A stretch of DNA of 64,000 nucleotides, taken from the NCBI GenBank assembly GCA_964653555.1, contig CAZZFT010000008.1, positions 11,504 through 75,503 of the forward strand. Reading direction: 5' to 3'. The notes beneath the pieces were generated by a model that worked only from the letters and a program-made list of their open reading frames with translations, was not told the origin of the DNA and did no database searches. Each line of letters begins with the position of its first letter. The first letter of the stretch is position 1. The translations under genes were made by a program, and so were the position numbers. Positions 1 through 7,516 of the stretch are shown here, in pieces. This DNA is from JAHEJV01 sp964653555 (GTDB lineage Bacteria; Myxococcota_A; UBA9160; SMWR01).

Positions 1-115
1 GGACCTCGTGTCCGGCGGCGGCGAGAGCCTGGGTGAGTCCCTCCACGCGCGTCGCCAGTCCGCCGGCGCGCGCGTAGGGGTCGGGACCCTCGAAGGAGAG
101 GACGTGCAGCTGCAT
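1..115 (-). CDS. Glycosyltransferase family 4-like protein, N-terminal fragment
   Basis: Only the first 38 codons lie in the window; the gene runs off the left edge. The ATG is at 115. The translated start MQLHVLSFEGPDPYARAGGL, followed by a segment ending LAAAGHEV, matches the N-terminal Rossmann half of GT4/starch-synthase glycosyltransferases, where the GGL loop approaches the sugar nucleotide. It begins 15 bases after the stop of the CBS gene on the same strand and is probably cotranscribed with it. The donor and acceptor sugars cannot be judged from this fragment. Confidence 0.6.
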   Translation of the reverse strand, partial: MQLHVLSFEGPDPYARAGGLATRVEGLTQALAAAGHEV

Positions 116-130
116 CCGTCTTCGCTGGGC

Positions 131-619
131 TCAGCTCGCCGTCGCCACCAGCGCCCGCGGGCGCTCCTGGGAGATCGCCGCGACCGTATCGCCGATCTCC
201 GCCGGCGTCGGTGCGGTGCGCGCCTTGCCGGCGCCCGGGGTGCGCGCGCGTCGCGCCAGGTCGGCCACGGAGACCAGGCCCAGCAGCTGATTCGCGTCGT
301 CGACCACCGGAAGGCGGTGCACCTGCGCCTGCTTCATGAGCTCTTCGGCGCGGTCCGCGCTGTCATGGGGACGACAAGCGTGCACTTGCGTCGACATCAC
401 GTCGCCGATCCGGATCTGGTCGAGGCGCTGGCCGCGCGTGTAGGAGGCCATGCAGACGTCGCGATCGGTCACGATGCCGACCACGCGTTGCTCGGGCCCC
501 GCGGAGACCACGGGCACGACACCGCAGTCGCGCTCCCACATGATCTGGGCCGCCCGGTTCAGATTCTCCTCGGGAGCACAGGTCGAGACATCCTTGGTCA
601 TGATCTGCTCGATGCGCAT
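131..619 (-). CDS. CBS-domain pair protein
   Basis: A soluble 162-aa protein made almost only of two CBS motifs (residues about 8-62 and 72-125), each ending in the usual hydrophobic-GIVTDRD or LGLVSVADL strand. CBS pairs bind adenosyl ligands such as AMP, ATP or SAM and act as energy sensors; the partner here is unknown. The ATG at 619 was preferred over longer upstream readings because GAGGAGGG precedes it closely and because the protein starts directly with the domain (MRIEQIMTKDV). A good sigma-54-type promoter lies at 665-680. The gene heads an operon with the partial glycosyltransferase. Confidence 0.88.
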   Translation of the reverse strand: MRIEQIMTKDVSTCAPEENLNRAAQIMWERDCGVVPVVSAGPEQRVVGIVTDRDVCMASYTRGQRLDQIRIGDVMSTQVHACRPHDSADRAEELMKQAQVHRLPVVDDANQLLGLVSVADLARRARTPGAGKARTAPTPAEIGDTVAAISQERPRALVATAS

Positions 620-664
620 CACACCCTCCTCGGGTCCCGGAAATGGGACTGAAACGCCTGCCTG

Positions 665-680
665 TGCAACTTGCGTGCCG
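665..680 (-). promoter_or_regulatory. Sigma-54 (-24/-12) promoter candidate for the CBS gene
   Basis: On the minus strand the site reads CGGCACGCAAGTTGCA. It has GG and GC exactly ten bases apart and a perfect TTGCA -12 box; only the first base departs from the TGGCACG-N4-TTGCA consensus. The expected transcription start is about 35 bases before the ATG at 619. Confidence 0.65.
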
Positions 681-782
681 TCGGGAGCGCGTGTCGCGGC
701 GCGAGAAGGGCGCGCCACCGTCGGAGTGGGACCGCTCGCCTCGGGGCAGTCCGGATTCCCGCGCGAGGCCGCGAGCGCGGCG

Positions 783-1553
783 CTAGCGCGCGTCGGCGAA
801 GGCGGAGGAGGCGACCCGGAGCAGCCGGCTGCGCAGGGAGACGACCGTCGGGATCTCTCGGGGTGTCGGGGACGGCGACTCGTCGCAGCGCAGGTAGGGC
901 GAGCTCGCCAGCCATTGCGCCTCGGGGTAGTAGGCAAACACGGCGCTGCCCCCCCGGATCGTGTCGATCACCTCCCGGCTCACGGCCGGATCGAGGGCCG
1001 GACAGCCCCAGCTGCGTCCGAGGCGCCCGTGCTCCGCGGCGAAGCGGGGTGTGGCGTAGTCGGCTCCGTGCACCACGATGCCTCGCTCGTAGGCCAGGTC
1101 GTTGATGCCGGGCTCGAGGCCGACCAGACGCAGGGAGTAGCCGTGGCGTCCCACGTAGGTCTCGCCGGTGCGGAAGAGGCCGAGGCTCGACTGCCGAGAC
1201 CCGGGAAGATTGGAGAATGTGCGCGCAAGACGCAGCCCGCTCTCGCGCCCGTGGGCGACCAGCTCGTGGAAGCGGACCGCTCCCGCGCCAAGGTCGATCA
1301 CCCACAGGCGCCGCTCCCACGAGGGCCGCGCGTAGTCGATCAAGGTGAGCACGGGCGTCTCGAGCTCGCCCCGGGCGCGTCCGCAGGCGACGGCGCGCAG
1401 CGCGAGGTCGAGCGGCTGGGCGGGGACGCCGGCCGCCACGAGTTGCCGCAAGAGGACGTCCCGCTCGGGCTCGTCGGTCCCCGCACCCGCCGCCGCGGCG
1501 AGCGGGAGCGCCAGGACGACCAGAAGGACGGAGGCGGCGAGAGCGCTGCGCAC
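783..1553 (-). CDS. Secreted murein L,D-transpeptidase, YkuD_2-like
   Basis: A 256-aa exported protein starting with GTG. A hydrophobic signal sequence (residues 1-22, ending AAAAG) is followed by a catalytic domain of the 'murein L,D-transpeptidase catalytic domain' family. The active-site segment GRSWGCPAL near residues 180-190 carries the nucleophilic Cys, and VVHGADY holds the accompanying His. Such enzymes make 3-3 peptidoglycan cross-links or attach envelope proteins, often in stationary phase. It is divergent from a second, YcbB-like L,D-transpeptidase across a gap of about 150 bases. No sigma-54 site was seen for it. Confidence 0.82.
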   Translation of the reverse strand: MRSALAASVLLVVLALPLAAAAGAGTDEPERDVLLRQLVAAGVPAQPLDLALRAVACGRARGELETPVLTLIDYARPSWERRLWVIDLGAGAVRFHELVAHGRESGLRLARTFSNLPGSRQSSLGLFRTGETYVGRHGYSLRLVGLEPGINDLAYERGIVVHGADYATPRFAAEHGRLGRSWGCPALDPAVSREVIDTIRGGSAVFAYYPEAQWLASSPYLRCDESPSPTPREIPTVVSLRSRLLRVASSAFADAR

Positions 1554-1703
1554 GAATCGAACTCCCCGTCCGGATCTCCGAGCCGCTCCCCGTCGGGCTC
1601 GTCCGGTCCTGAAGCTTCATCGGAACGGCGGGTCGCGGACTCGAGCCCGCTCCCGCCGGGCCGCATCGTCTCACTTCGCCTGCCCCTCCTGCAACTCGTC
1701 CTG

Positions 1704-3098
1704 GTGCTGGTCGCCCTGGCGGCTCTCGGCGCTCTCGCCGGCCGCGCGCGGGCCGAGGACGGGAGTGCGGCGGTAGAGGAGCTGCCGCTCGGCCCGGCCG
1801 AGCACGTGCTCGGCCAGCGGCTGCGGGAGCCCGACGACCTGGCCCGCTACTACGGCAGCGGCGTCCCCCGGCCGCGCTGGCTGCGACCCGACGGCTCGCT
1901 CGGGCCGGAGGCCCGCGAGCTGCTCGCGAGCGTGGAGGGCTCGGCCCGCCAGGGCCTCCACCCCGACGCCTATCACTCCGGCGCGCTGTCGCGCCTGGCG
2001 GACGCCGCGCCGATCGAGCCGCAGATCCGGGCGGGCCTGGAGATCCTCCTCTCCGACGCGTTCCTCCACCTCGCGCGCCACGTGTCGGCGGGAGCCGTCG
2101 ATCCGTGGCGGCTCCATCCCGGCTTCCGGCGCGCGGGCCCGGCGCCGCCCGATCCCGTGCCGGCGCTGGTCGCGGCGCGCGAGTCGGGACGCGTCGCCGG
2201 GACCCTCGCGGGGATGGCGCCCCCTCATCCCGAGTACGCCGCGCTGTGCGCAGAGCTCGAGCGGCTGCGCGAGTCCGGCGGCGCCGGCGCTCCGCACGCG
2301 GCGCGGCGCAGCGACCGCGTGCGCGCCAGCCTGGAGCGCTGGCGCTGGCTGCCGCGCGATCTCGGGGCCCGCCATCTGCGGGTGAACATCCCGTCCTTCA
2401 CCGTCCGGGCCTTCGAGGACGGCGCGCCGGCGCTCGCGATGCGCGTGGTCGTGGGCAGCGCCGCGTGGCAGACGCCGATCATGGACGGCGTCATCACCGA
2501 GCTGATCCTGAACCCGGCGTGGTGGGTGCCGCGCTCGATCGCCACCCGGGAGATGCTGCCCGCGGTCCGGCGCGACCCCGACTACTTCTCCCGCACCGGG
2601 ATCGAGGTGCTCGCCGACGAGGGCGGCGTCACGCGCGCGGTGGACCCGCGGCGGGTCGACTGGTCGTCCGTCACCGCCGAGGGCTTCCCCTTCCGCCTGC
2701 GCCAGCCCCCGGGGCCGCGCAATCCGATGGGCCGGATCAAGTTCTCGTTCCCCAACCGCTACGCGGTGTACCTGCACGGGACGCCGTCGGACGCCGGCTT
2801 CGAGCGCCCCCTGCGCACGCTCTCCCACGGCTGCGTGCGCGTGGAGGACGAGGTCGCCCTCGCGCTGTTCGCGCTCGCCCCCGATCCCGCGTGGACCCGG
2901 GCGCGCCTGGAGCAGGCGCTGCGGGGCGCTCCCGAGCGCCCGGTGAGGCTCCCGGTCCCGCTGTCCGTGTATCTGCTCTACTTCACGGCGACCGTCGACG
3001 CCGAGGGTGCCGTGTCGGTCACCGGCGATCCCTACGGCTGGGACGAGCCCCTGCTCGACGCGCTCGACGCCGGGGTGGAGGGCGATCCGCAGCCGTAG
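1704..3098 (+). CDS. L,D-transpeptidase, YcbB/LdtD-like
   Basis: About 464 aa, shorter than E. coli YcbB (about 615). A leucine/alanine-rich export segment precedes the mature part, which has a peptidoglycan-binding-like N-terminal half and a C-terminal YkuD domain. The YkuD domain shows YLHGTPSDAGF and the catalytic SHGCVRVEDE (Cys near residue 377). It cross-links peptidoglycan stems in the periplasm. The start is uncertain: no ATG or GTG lies just before the signal region, so the first in-frame GTG (1704) is given. The true start could be a rare codon some 40 bases earlier, which would supply the positive charges expected of a signal peptide. Confidence 0.8.
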   Translation: MLVALAALGALAGRARAEDGSAAVEELPLGPAEHVLGQRLREPDDLARYYGSGVPRPRWLRPDGSLGPEARELLASVEGSARQGLHPDAYHSGALSRLADAAPIEPQIRAGLEILLSDAFLHLARHVSAGAVDPWRLHPGFRRAGPAPPDPVPALVAARESGRVAGTLAGMAPPHPEYAALCAELERLRESGGAGAPHAARRSDRVRASLERWRWLPRDLGARHLRVNIPSFTVRAFEDGAPALAMRVVVGSAAWQTPIMDGVITELILNPAWWVPRSIATREMLPAVRRDPDYFSRTGIEVLADEGGVTRAVDPRRVDWSSVTAEGFPFRLRQPPGPRNPMGRIKFSFPNRYAVYLHGTPSDAGFERPLRTLSHGCVRVEDEVALALFALAPDPAWTRARLEQALRGAPERPVRLPVPLSVYLLYFTATVDAEGAVSVTGDPYGWDEPLLDALDAGVEGDPQP

Positions 3099-3204
3099 TC
3101 GCGCTGGGGCCATCCGCCTCGGCTGCGCGCCCGATGGGTCGGGCCGGGCCAGCTCCTGGCCACTTCGACGATGCGTGCGAGAGCCCGACTCATCGGGGGG
3201 GGCT

Positions 3205-3220
3205 TGGCACGAAAGATGCG
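3205..3220 (+). promoter_or_regulatory. Sigma-54 promoter candidate for the PCMT-Ere operon
   Basis: TGGCACGAAAGATGCG has a perfect -24 box (TGGCACG) and GG/GC spaced by ten; the -12 box is ATGC rather than TTGC. Transcription would start near 3231, which makes the in-frame GTG at 3233 an unlikely start codon and supports the ATG at 3263. Confidence 0.6.
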
Positions 3221-3262
3221 TTGCACGAACCCGTGCAGGACACGGTTGCAGAGCGGGATCAG

Positions 3263-5233
3263 ATGGTGCGCGACCATCTCGCCGCGCGCGGGATCCGTGA
3301 GCCGTCCGTACTGGATGCGTTTCGCGCCGTTCCCCGCGAGGCATTCCTGCCCCCGGAGCTGGGGGAGTTCGCGTACCAGGACTCGCCCCTGCCGATCGAG
3401 AAGGGCCAGACGATCTCCCAGCCCTACATCGTGGCGCTGATGACCGCCGCGCTTCGCGTGCAGCCCGGGGACGTCGTGCTCGAGATCGGCACCGGCTCGG
3501 GCTACGCCGCGGCGATCCTCGGCCGGATCGCCCGCAGCGTCTACACCGTCGAGCGTCACGAGGAGCTGGCCGACCTCGCCGCGCGTCGCCTCGCCGAGCT
3601 GGGCTTCGACAACGTCTCGGTCCGCCACGGCGACGGATCCCTCGGCTGGCCCGAGCACGCGCCCTACGACGCGATCGCGGTCGCCGCCGGGGGGCCCGGT
3701 GTGCCGCGCGCGCTGCTCGACCAGCTGGCGCCGGGCGGCAGGCTGGTGATGCCCGTGGGCGAGGGGCGCGAGCTCCAGAAGCTGGTGCGCGTCACCCGCC
3801 AGCCCGACGGCAGCTTCGCCAGCGAGGACCTGAGCGACGTCCGCTTCGTGCCCCTGATCGGCGCCCAGGGCTGGGAGGTCGAGGAGCCCTGGGAGGGACG
3901 CGCCGCCCGGACGCCGTCCCGACCCGCCACCGTCGCGCATCTGGTCTGCGAGCAGGCACTGCCCTTCGACGAGATCGAGGGCCACGATCTCGGCTCGCTG
4001 CTCGAGCGGATCGGCGATGCGCGCGTGGTGGCGATCGGCGAGGCGAGCCACGGGACCTCCGAGTTCTACCGGATGCGCGCCGAGATCACGAAGGCCCTGA
4101 TCCGCTCGCGCGGCTTCGACCTGGTCGCCGTCGAGGCGGACTGGCCCGACGCCGCCGCCGTTGACCGCTGGGTGCACGACGCGCCGCCGCTCCCCGACGA
4201 CACCGGGCGGATGCGCCCGTTCCAGCGCTTCCCCACCTGGATGTGGCGCAACCACGAGACGCTCGCCTTCGCCGGCTGGCTGCGCGAGCACAACGCAAAG
4301 ACGCGCGGCGACCGCGCCGGGGTCTCGTTCCACGGCCTCGACCTCTACAGCCTGTTCACCTCGATCCAGGCGGTGCTCCAGTTCCTCGACCGCGTCGATC
4401 CGGCGGCGGCGCGCGTGGCGCGCCAGCGCTACGGCTGCCTCACACCCTGGGAGAGCGATCCGGCCGCCTACGGCCACGCGGCCCTCACCGGCCGCTACCG
4501 GGTGTGCGAGCGTGAGGCGGTGGCGATGCTGCGCGAACTGATGGAGCGGCGCCTCGACTACGCCGCCCGCGATGGCGAGGCGGTCTTCGACGCGGTGCAG
4601 AACGCGCGGCTCATCGCCGACGCAGAGCGCTACTACCGCGCGATGTACTACGGCTCGAACGAGTCGTGGAACCTGCGCGACCGACACATGTTCGAGACGC
4701 TCCAGGCGCTGCTCGCCTTCCGCGGGCCCCAGGCGAAGGCGGTGCTCTGGGCGCACAACTCGCACCTCGGCGACGCCTCGGCCACCGAGATGGGCCTGCG
4801 CGGCCAGCTCAACGTCGGACAGCTGTGTCGCGAGACCTTCGGCACCTCCGCCTTCCTGATCGGCTTCGGCACCGACCGCGGCACTGTCGCCGCGGCCGAC
4901 GACTGGGACGGGCCGATGCGAGTGATGACCGTGCGACCGTCTCACCCGGAGAGCTACGAGCGCCTGTGCCACGAGAGCGGGGTGCCGGCCTTCTTCCTGC
5001 ACCTGCGCGAGCCCGACCGCGAGGCGCTGCGCTACGAGCTCGAGCCGCCGCGTCTCGAGCGCGCGATCGGCGTCGTCTACCGCCCGCAGACCGAGCTGCA
5101 GAGCCACTACTTCCGCGCCAGTCTGCCGCGGCAGTTCGACGAGTACGTGTGGATCGACGAGACCAGTGCAGTGCGGCCGGTGACGCCCGCCGACGGTCAG
5201 GCCTTGCCGCGGGTCCACCCGTTCGCGGGGTGA
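3263..5233 (+). CDS. Protein-L-isoaspartate O-methyltransferase fused to erythromycin-esterase domain
   Basis: A 656-aa two-domain protein. Residues about 1-210 are a SAM-dependent isoaspartyl methyltransferase (SQPYIVALMTAAL, SAM motif LEIGTGSGYAAA), which starts repair of aged proteins. Residues about 235-640 are an Ere/SuccA-type esterase domain with IGEASHGTSEFY carrying the Glu and His expected at the active site, plus EADWPDA and NLRDRHM. The two halves are joined in one frame with no stop between them. Ere domains open macrolide lactones in resistance enzymes, but many chromosomal members have no known substrate. The gene leads an operon with the YbaK homologue (11-base gap) and the B12 ribonucleotide reductase. 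Alternative in-frame starts are TTG 3221 and GTG 3233. Confidence 0.88.
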   Translation: MVRDHLAARGIREPSVLDAFRAVPREAFLPPELGEFAYQDSPLPIEKGQTISQPYIVALMTAALRVQPGDVVLEIGTGSGYAAAILGRIARSVYTVERHEELADLAARRLAELGFDNVSVRHGDGSLGWPEHAPYDAIAVAAGGPGVPRALLDQLAPGGRLVMPVGEGRELQKLVRVTRQPDGSFASEDLSDVRFVPLIGAQGWEVEEPWEGRAARTPSRPATVAHLVCEQALPFDEIEGHDLGSLLERIGDARVVAIGEASHGTSEFYRMRAEITKALIRSRGFDLVAVEADWPDAAAVDRWVHDAPPLPDDTGRMRPFQRFPTWMWRNHETLAFAGWLREHNAKTRGDRAGVSFHGLDLYSLFTSIQAVLQFLDRVDPAAARVARQRYGCLTPWESDPAAYGHAALTGRYRVCEREAVAMLRELMERRLDYAARDGEAVFDAVQNARLIADAERYYRAMYYGSNESWNLRDRHMFETLQALLAFRGPQAKAVLWAHNSHLGDASATEMGLRGQLNVGQLCRETFGTSAFLIGFGTDRGTVAAADDWDGPMRVMTVRPSHPESYERLCHESGVPAFFLHLREPDREALRYELEPPRLERAIGVVYRPQTELQSHYFRASLPRQFDEYVWIDETSAVRPVTPADGQALPRVHPFAG

Positions 5234-5244
5234 AGGAGGGAGCC

Positions 5245-5739
5245 ATGGCGATCGCACCGGCGCTTCGGAAGATCCTCGACGGCGAGGACGTCGAGTACGA
5301 GGTCGTCCACCACCGTCCGGACACGTGGGCGCTGCGCACCGCCGTGGACACCGACACGCCGCCGGAGGCGTTCGCGAAGAGCGTCGTGGTCTGCATCGAC
5401 GGCCGCTTCGCGGTCGCCCTGCTTCCGGCGACGCACTATCTGGCGCCCAGCCGCCTCGCGCGCGCGACCGGTGCCACGTCGGTGCGCCTGGCCACGGAGT
5501 CGGAGATGCGCGAGCGGATGCCGGGCTTCGAGGTGGGCGCCGCGCCGCCCTTCCCGGCGCTGTGCGGTCTGCCCATCTACGCGAGCCCGCTGCTCGCCCG
5601 CGACGAGCGCATCACCTTCAACGCCGGCACCCATCGCGACGCGCTGCGCATGCGCTGGTCCGACTACGAGCGGCTCGCGAAGCCCGAGATGGCGCACCTC
5701 TCCCACCACGAGGAAGAGGAGACGGGCGCGTCGTCCTAG
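5245..5739 (+). CDS. YbaK/ProX-type aminoacyl-tRNA deacylase
   Basis: A 164-aa protein with the YbaK/EbsC fold: a conserved core AKSVVVCIDGRFAVALLPA at residues about 45-65, and GLPIYASPLL and TFNAGTH in the second half. Family members hydrolyse mischarged tRNAs (for example Cys-tRNAPro or Ala-tRNAPro) in trans. The ATG at 5245 sits behind a strong AAGGAGGG site. It lies between the PCMT-Ere fusion and the ribonucleotide reductase, only 17 bases before the latter, so it is almost certainly cotranscribed in the sigma-54-type operon. The acidic EEEE tail is unremarkable. The exact tRNA substrate cannot be read from the sequence. Confidence 0.88.
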   Translation: MAIAPALRKILDGEDVEYEVVHHRPDTWALRTAVDTDTPPEAFAKSVVVCIDGRFAVALLPATHYLAPSRLARATGATSVRLATESEMRERMPGFEVGAAPPFPALCGLPIYASPLLARDERITFNAGTHRDALRMRWSDYERLAKPEMAHLSHHEEEETGASS

Positions 5740-5756
5740 CCGTGCGCCGCGCGCAA

Positions 5757-7457
5757 ATGCCTCCGGAGACGCGGATCTCGGAGCGGACGGGACCGGAGCG
5801 GGAGCAGGCGGAGGCCGCGCGGGGAGTCCTGTTGCGCGCGAACGTCGCGGCGCCCGGCGAGTCGGCGCTCGCCGCCGTGGCGGAGCGCGTGGGTCGTGCG
5901 GTTGCCGAGGCCGAGCTCCCCGCTGAGCGCGCGGACTGGACGGCGCGCTTCGCGGCGGCACTGGTCGGGGAGCGCTTCTGGCCGAGCGTTCCGATCCTCT
6001 CGAACGCGGGTCGCGGCGGCTCGCTCGCGGCGTGCTTCGTGCTCGAGCCCGCGGACTCGCTCGACTCGATCTACGAGACGCTGCGGCGCGCTGCGCGCAT
6101 CCAGCAGGGATCGGGGGGCGTGGGCCTCGACCTGTCGCGGTTGCGGCCGCGCGGAGCGCCCATCGCGCGCTCGGGAGGCGTCTCGCCCGGACCGGTTGCC
6201 TTCGCCCAGCTCGCCGCGCACTCGGCGCGCATCAACGCCCTGTCCGGACGCCGGGAGGGCGCGCACCTGGTGATCCTCGCCGACTCCCACCCCGACGTCC
6301 TCGCGTTCGTCGAGGCGGCGCGCGAGGGCGAGGCGCTGCGCGGCGCCGGACTCGCCGTGGCGACGAGCGACGCCCTGCTCGCCGCGGCGCGCCGAGGCGC
6401 CGACCACGTGCTGCGCGATCCGCGCGGTGCGCCGGCCGGATCGATCCCGGCGCGGGAGCTGCTGTGGGCGATCGCCGCCGCGATCCGCGACACTGGAAAC
6501 CCTACCCTGCTCTTCCTCGACGCGATCGCCGCCGGCGATCCCACTCCGCAGCTGGGCGTGCCGCGGGCCACCAATCCCTGCGGCGAGCAGCCGCTGCGCC
6601 CCGACGAGAGCTGCGTGCTGGGATCGCTGGCCCTGACGGCCTTCGCCGACGAGCGGGGCCGGGTCGATCTGGCGGCGCTCGGCGAAGCCGCGCGCCTGGC
6701 GGTGCGCTTCCTCGACGACGTGGTGGAGGTGACCGTCCATCCCGATGCCGCGTGCGCCGAGGCGGGGCGCCGCACGCGCAAGATCGGTCTCGGCGTGATG
6801 GGCTTCGCCGACCTGCTGCTCCTGCGCGGCGAGGCCTACGGGAGCGCGGCGTCGCGGCGCACCGCCGAGCGGGTGATCGCCTGCGTGGAGCGCGAGGCGC
6901 GCCGCGCCAGCGAGGAGCTCGCCACGCAGCGCGGGCCGTTTCCCGGCTTCGACGGGCCGGGGCCGCCGCGGCGCAACGCGAGCCTGCTGGCGATCGCCCC
7001 GACCGGCACCCTGCGGCTGCTGGCCGGGTGCAGCGGCGGGATCGAGCCCTGGATCGACCCGGTCGTGTCGGTTCGCACGCGCGATGGGGCGTCGCAGCGC
7101 TGGGTCGATCGCACGCTGCTCTCCTGGCTGGAGCGGCGCTCCGGCGATCCCGCGACGCTGCTCGACGCGATCGCCGCGAGATGCGCGGCCGAGCAACTGC
7201 CGGGGCTCGCCGCCGCCGAGCGGTCGCTGCTGCGGCGCGCTCACGAGATCCCCGCCGAGGAGCAGCTCGCGCTCCAGAGCCGCTTCCAGGCTCACGTCGA
7301 CGGCGCCGTGGCGAAGACCGTGCACCTGTCCCAGGAGACCTCGACCGCTCGCATCGAGCAGCTGATCCACACGGCCCGGAGGCTCGGATGCAAAGGTGTG
7401 GCGTTCTGGCGCACTCCGGACGAGATCCCGGCCGCCTGCGTGCGCTGCGCGGCGTGA
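5757..7457 (+). CDS. Compact adenosylcobalamin-dependent (class II) ribonucleotide reductase
   Basis: A 566-aa enzyme that would make deoxynucleotides without oxygen, using B12. Key residues are present: Cys93 in SLAACFVL (half of the redox pair), NPCGEQPL at 273-280 with the thiyl-radical Cys275 and catalytic Glu277, ESCVLGSL with the second redox Cys, the phosphate-binding loop IAPTGTLRLL, and a C-terminal CVRC shuttle pair (561/564). At 566 aa it lacks an ATP-cone and is shorter than most NrdJ proteins; it resembles NrdZ-type enzymes. Being third in a stress operon, it may supply dNTPs for repair under hypoxia rather than serve as the main reductase. It overlaps a weaker possible start of the next gene by 4 bases. 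Confidence 0.88.
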   Translation: MPPETRISERTGPEREQAEAARGVLLRANVAAPGESALAAVAERVGRAVAEAELPAERADWTARFAAALVGERFWPSVPILSNAGRGGSLAACFVLEPADSLDSIYETLRRAARIQQGSGGVGLDLSRLRPRGAPIARSGGVSPGPVAFAQLAAHSARINALSGRREGAHLVILADSHPDVLAFVEAAREGEALRGAGLAVATSDALLAAARRGADHVLRDPRGAPAGSIPARELLWAIAAAIRDTGNPTLLFLDAIAAGDPTPQLGVPRATNPCGEQPLRPDESCVLGSLALTAFADERGRVDLAALGEAARLAVRFLDDVVEVTVHPDAACAEAGRRTRKIGLGVMGFADLLLLRGEAYGSAASRRTAERVIACVEREARRASEELATQRGPFPGFDGPGPPRRNASLLAIAPTGTLRLLAGCSGGIEPWIDPVVSVRTRDGASQRWVDRTLLSWLERRSGDPATLLDAIAARCAAEQLPGLAAAERSLLRRAHEIPAEEQLALQSRFQAHVDGAVAKTVHLSQETSTARIEQLIHTARRLGCKGVAFWRTPDEIPAACVRCAA

Positions 7458-7472
7458 CGACCCCGCCCGCTG

Positions 7473-7488
7473 AGGCACGGAACCTGCA
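7473..7488 (+). promoter_or_regulatory. Sigma-54 promoter candidate
   Basis: AGGCACGGAACCTGCA has GG/GC at ten-base spacing, GGCACG in the -24 box and CTGCA in the -12 box. The predicted start near 7498 is followed by GGGAGGG and the GTG at 7517, which favours that start over the upstream GTG at 7454. Confidence 0.55.
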
Positions 7489-7516
7489 CTGTCGTTCCCC
7501 GGGAGGGACCCGAGAG

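Noticed and set aside
450..1700. Upstream part of the long plus-strand frame ending at 3098
   Set aside because: It lies antisense to the CBS and first L,D-transpeptidase genes and has no protein-like pattern. The real gene begins at its signal sequence near 1665-1704.
3221..3262. TTG 3221 or GTG 3233 as start of the PCMT-Ere gene
   Set aside because: They are in frame, but the sigma-54-like promoter just upstream predicts a transcript starting near 3231, leaving no leader. ATG 3263 is kept, with low certainty.
7454..7516. GTG 7454 as start of the 402-aa protein, giving a 4-base overlap with the RNR gene
   Set aside because: A better SD and a sigma-54-like promoter lie after it, before GTG 7517. 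The extra 21 residues look non-conserved.
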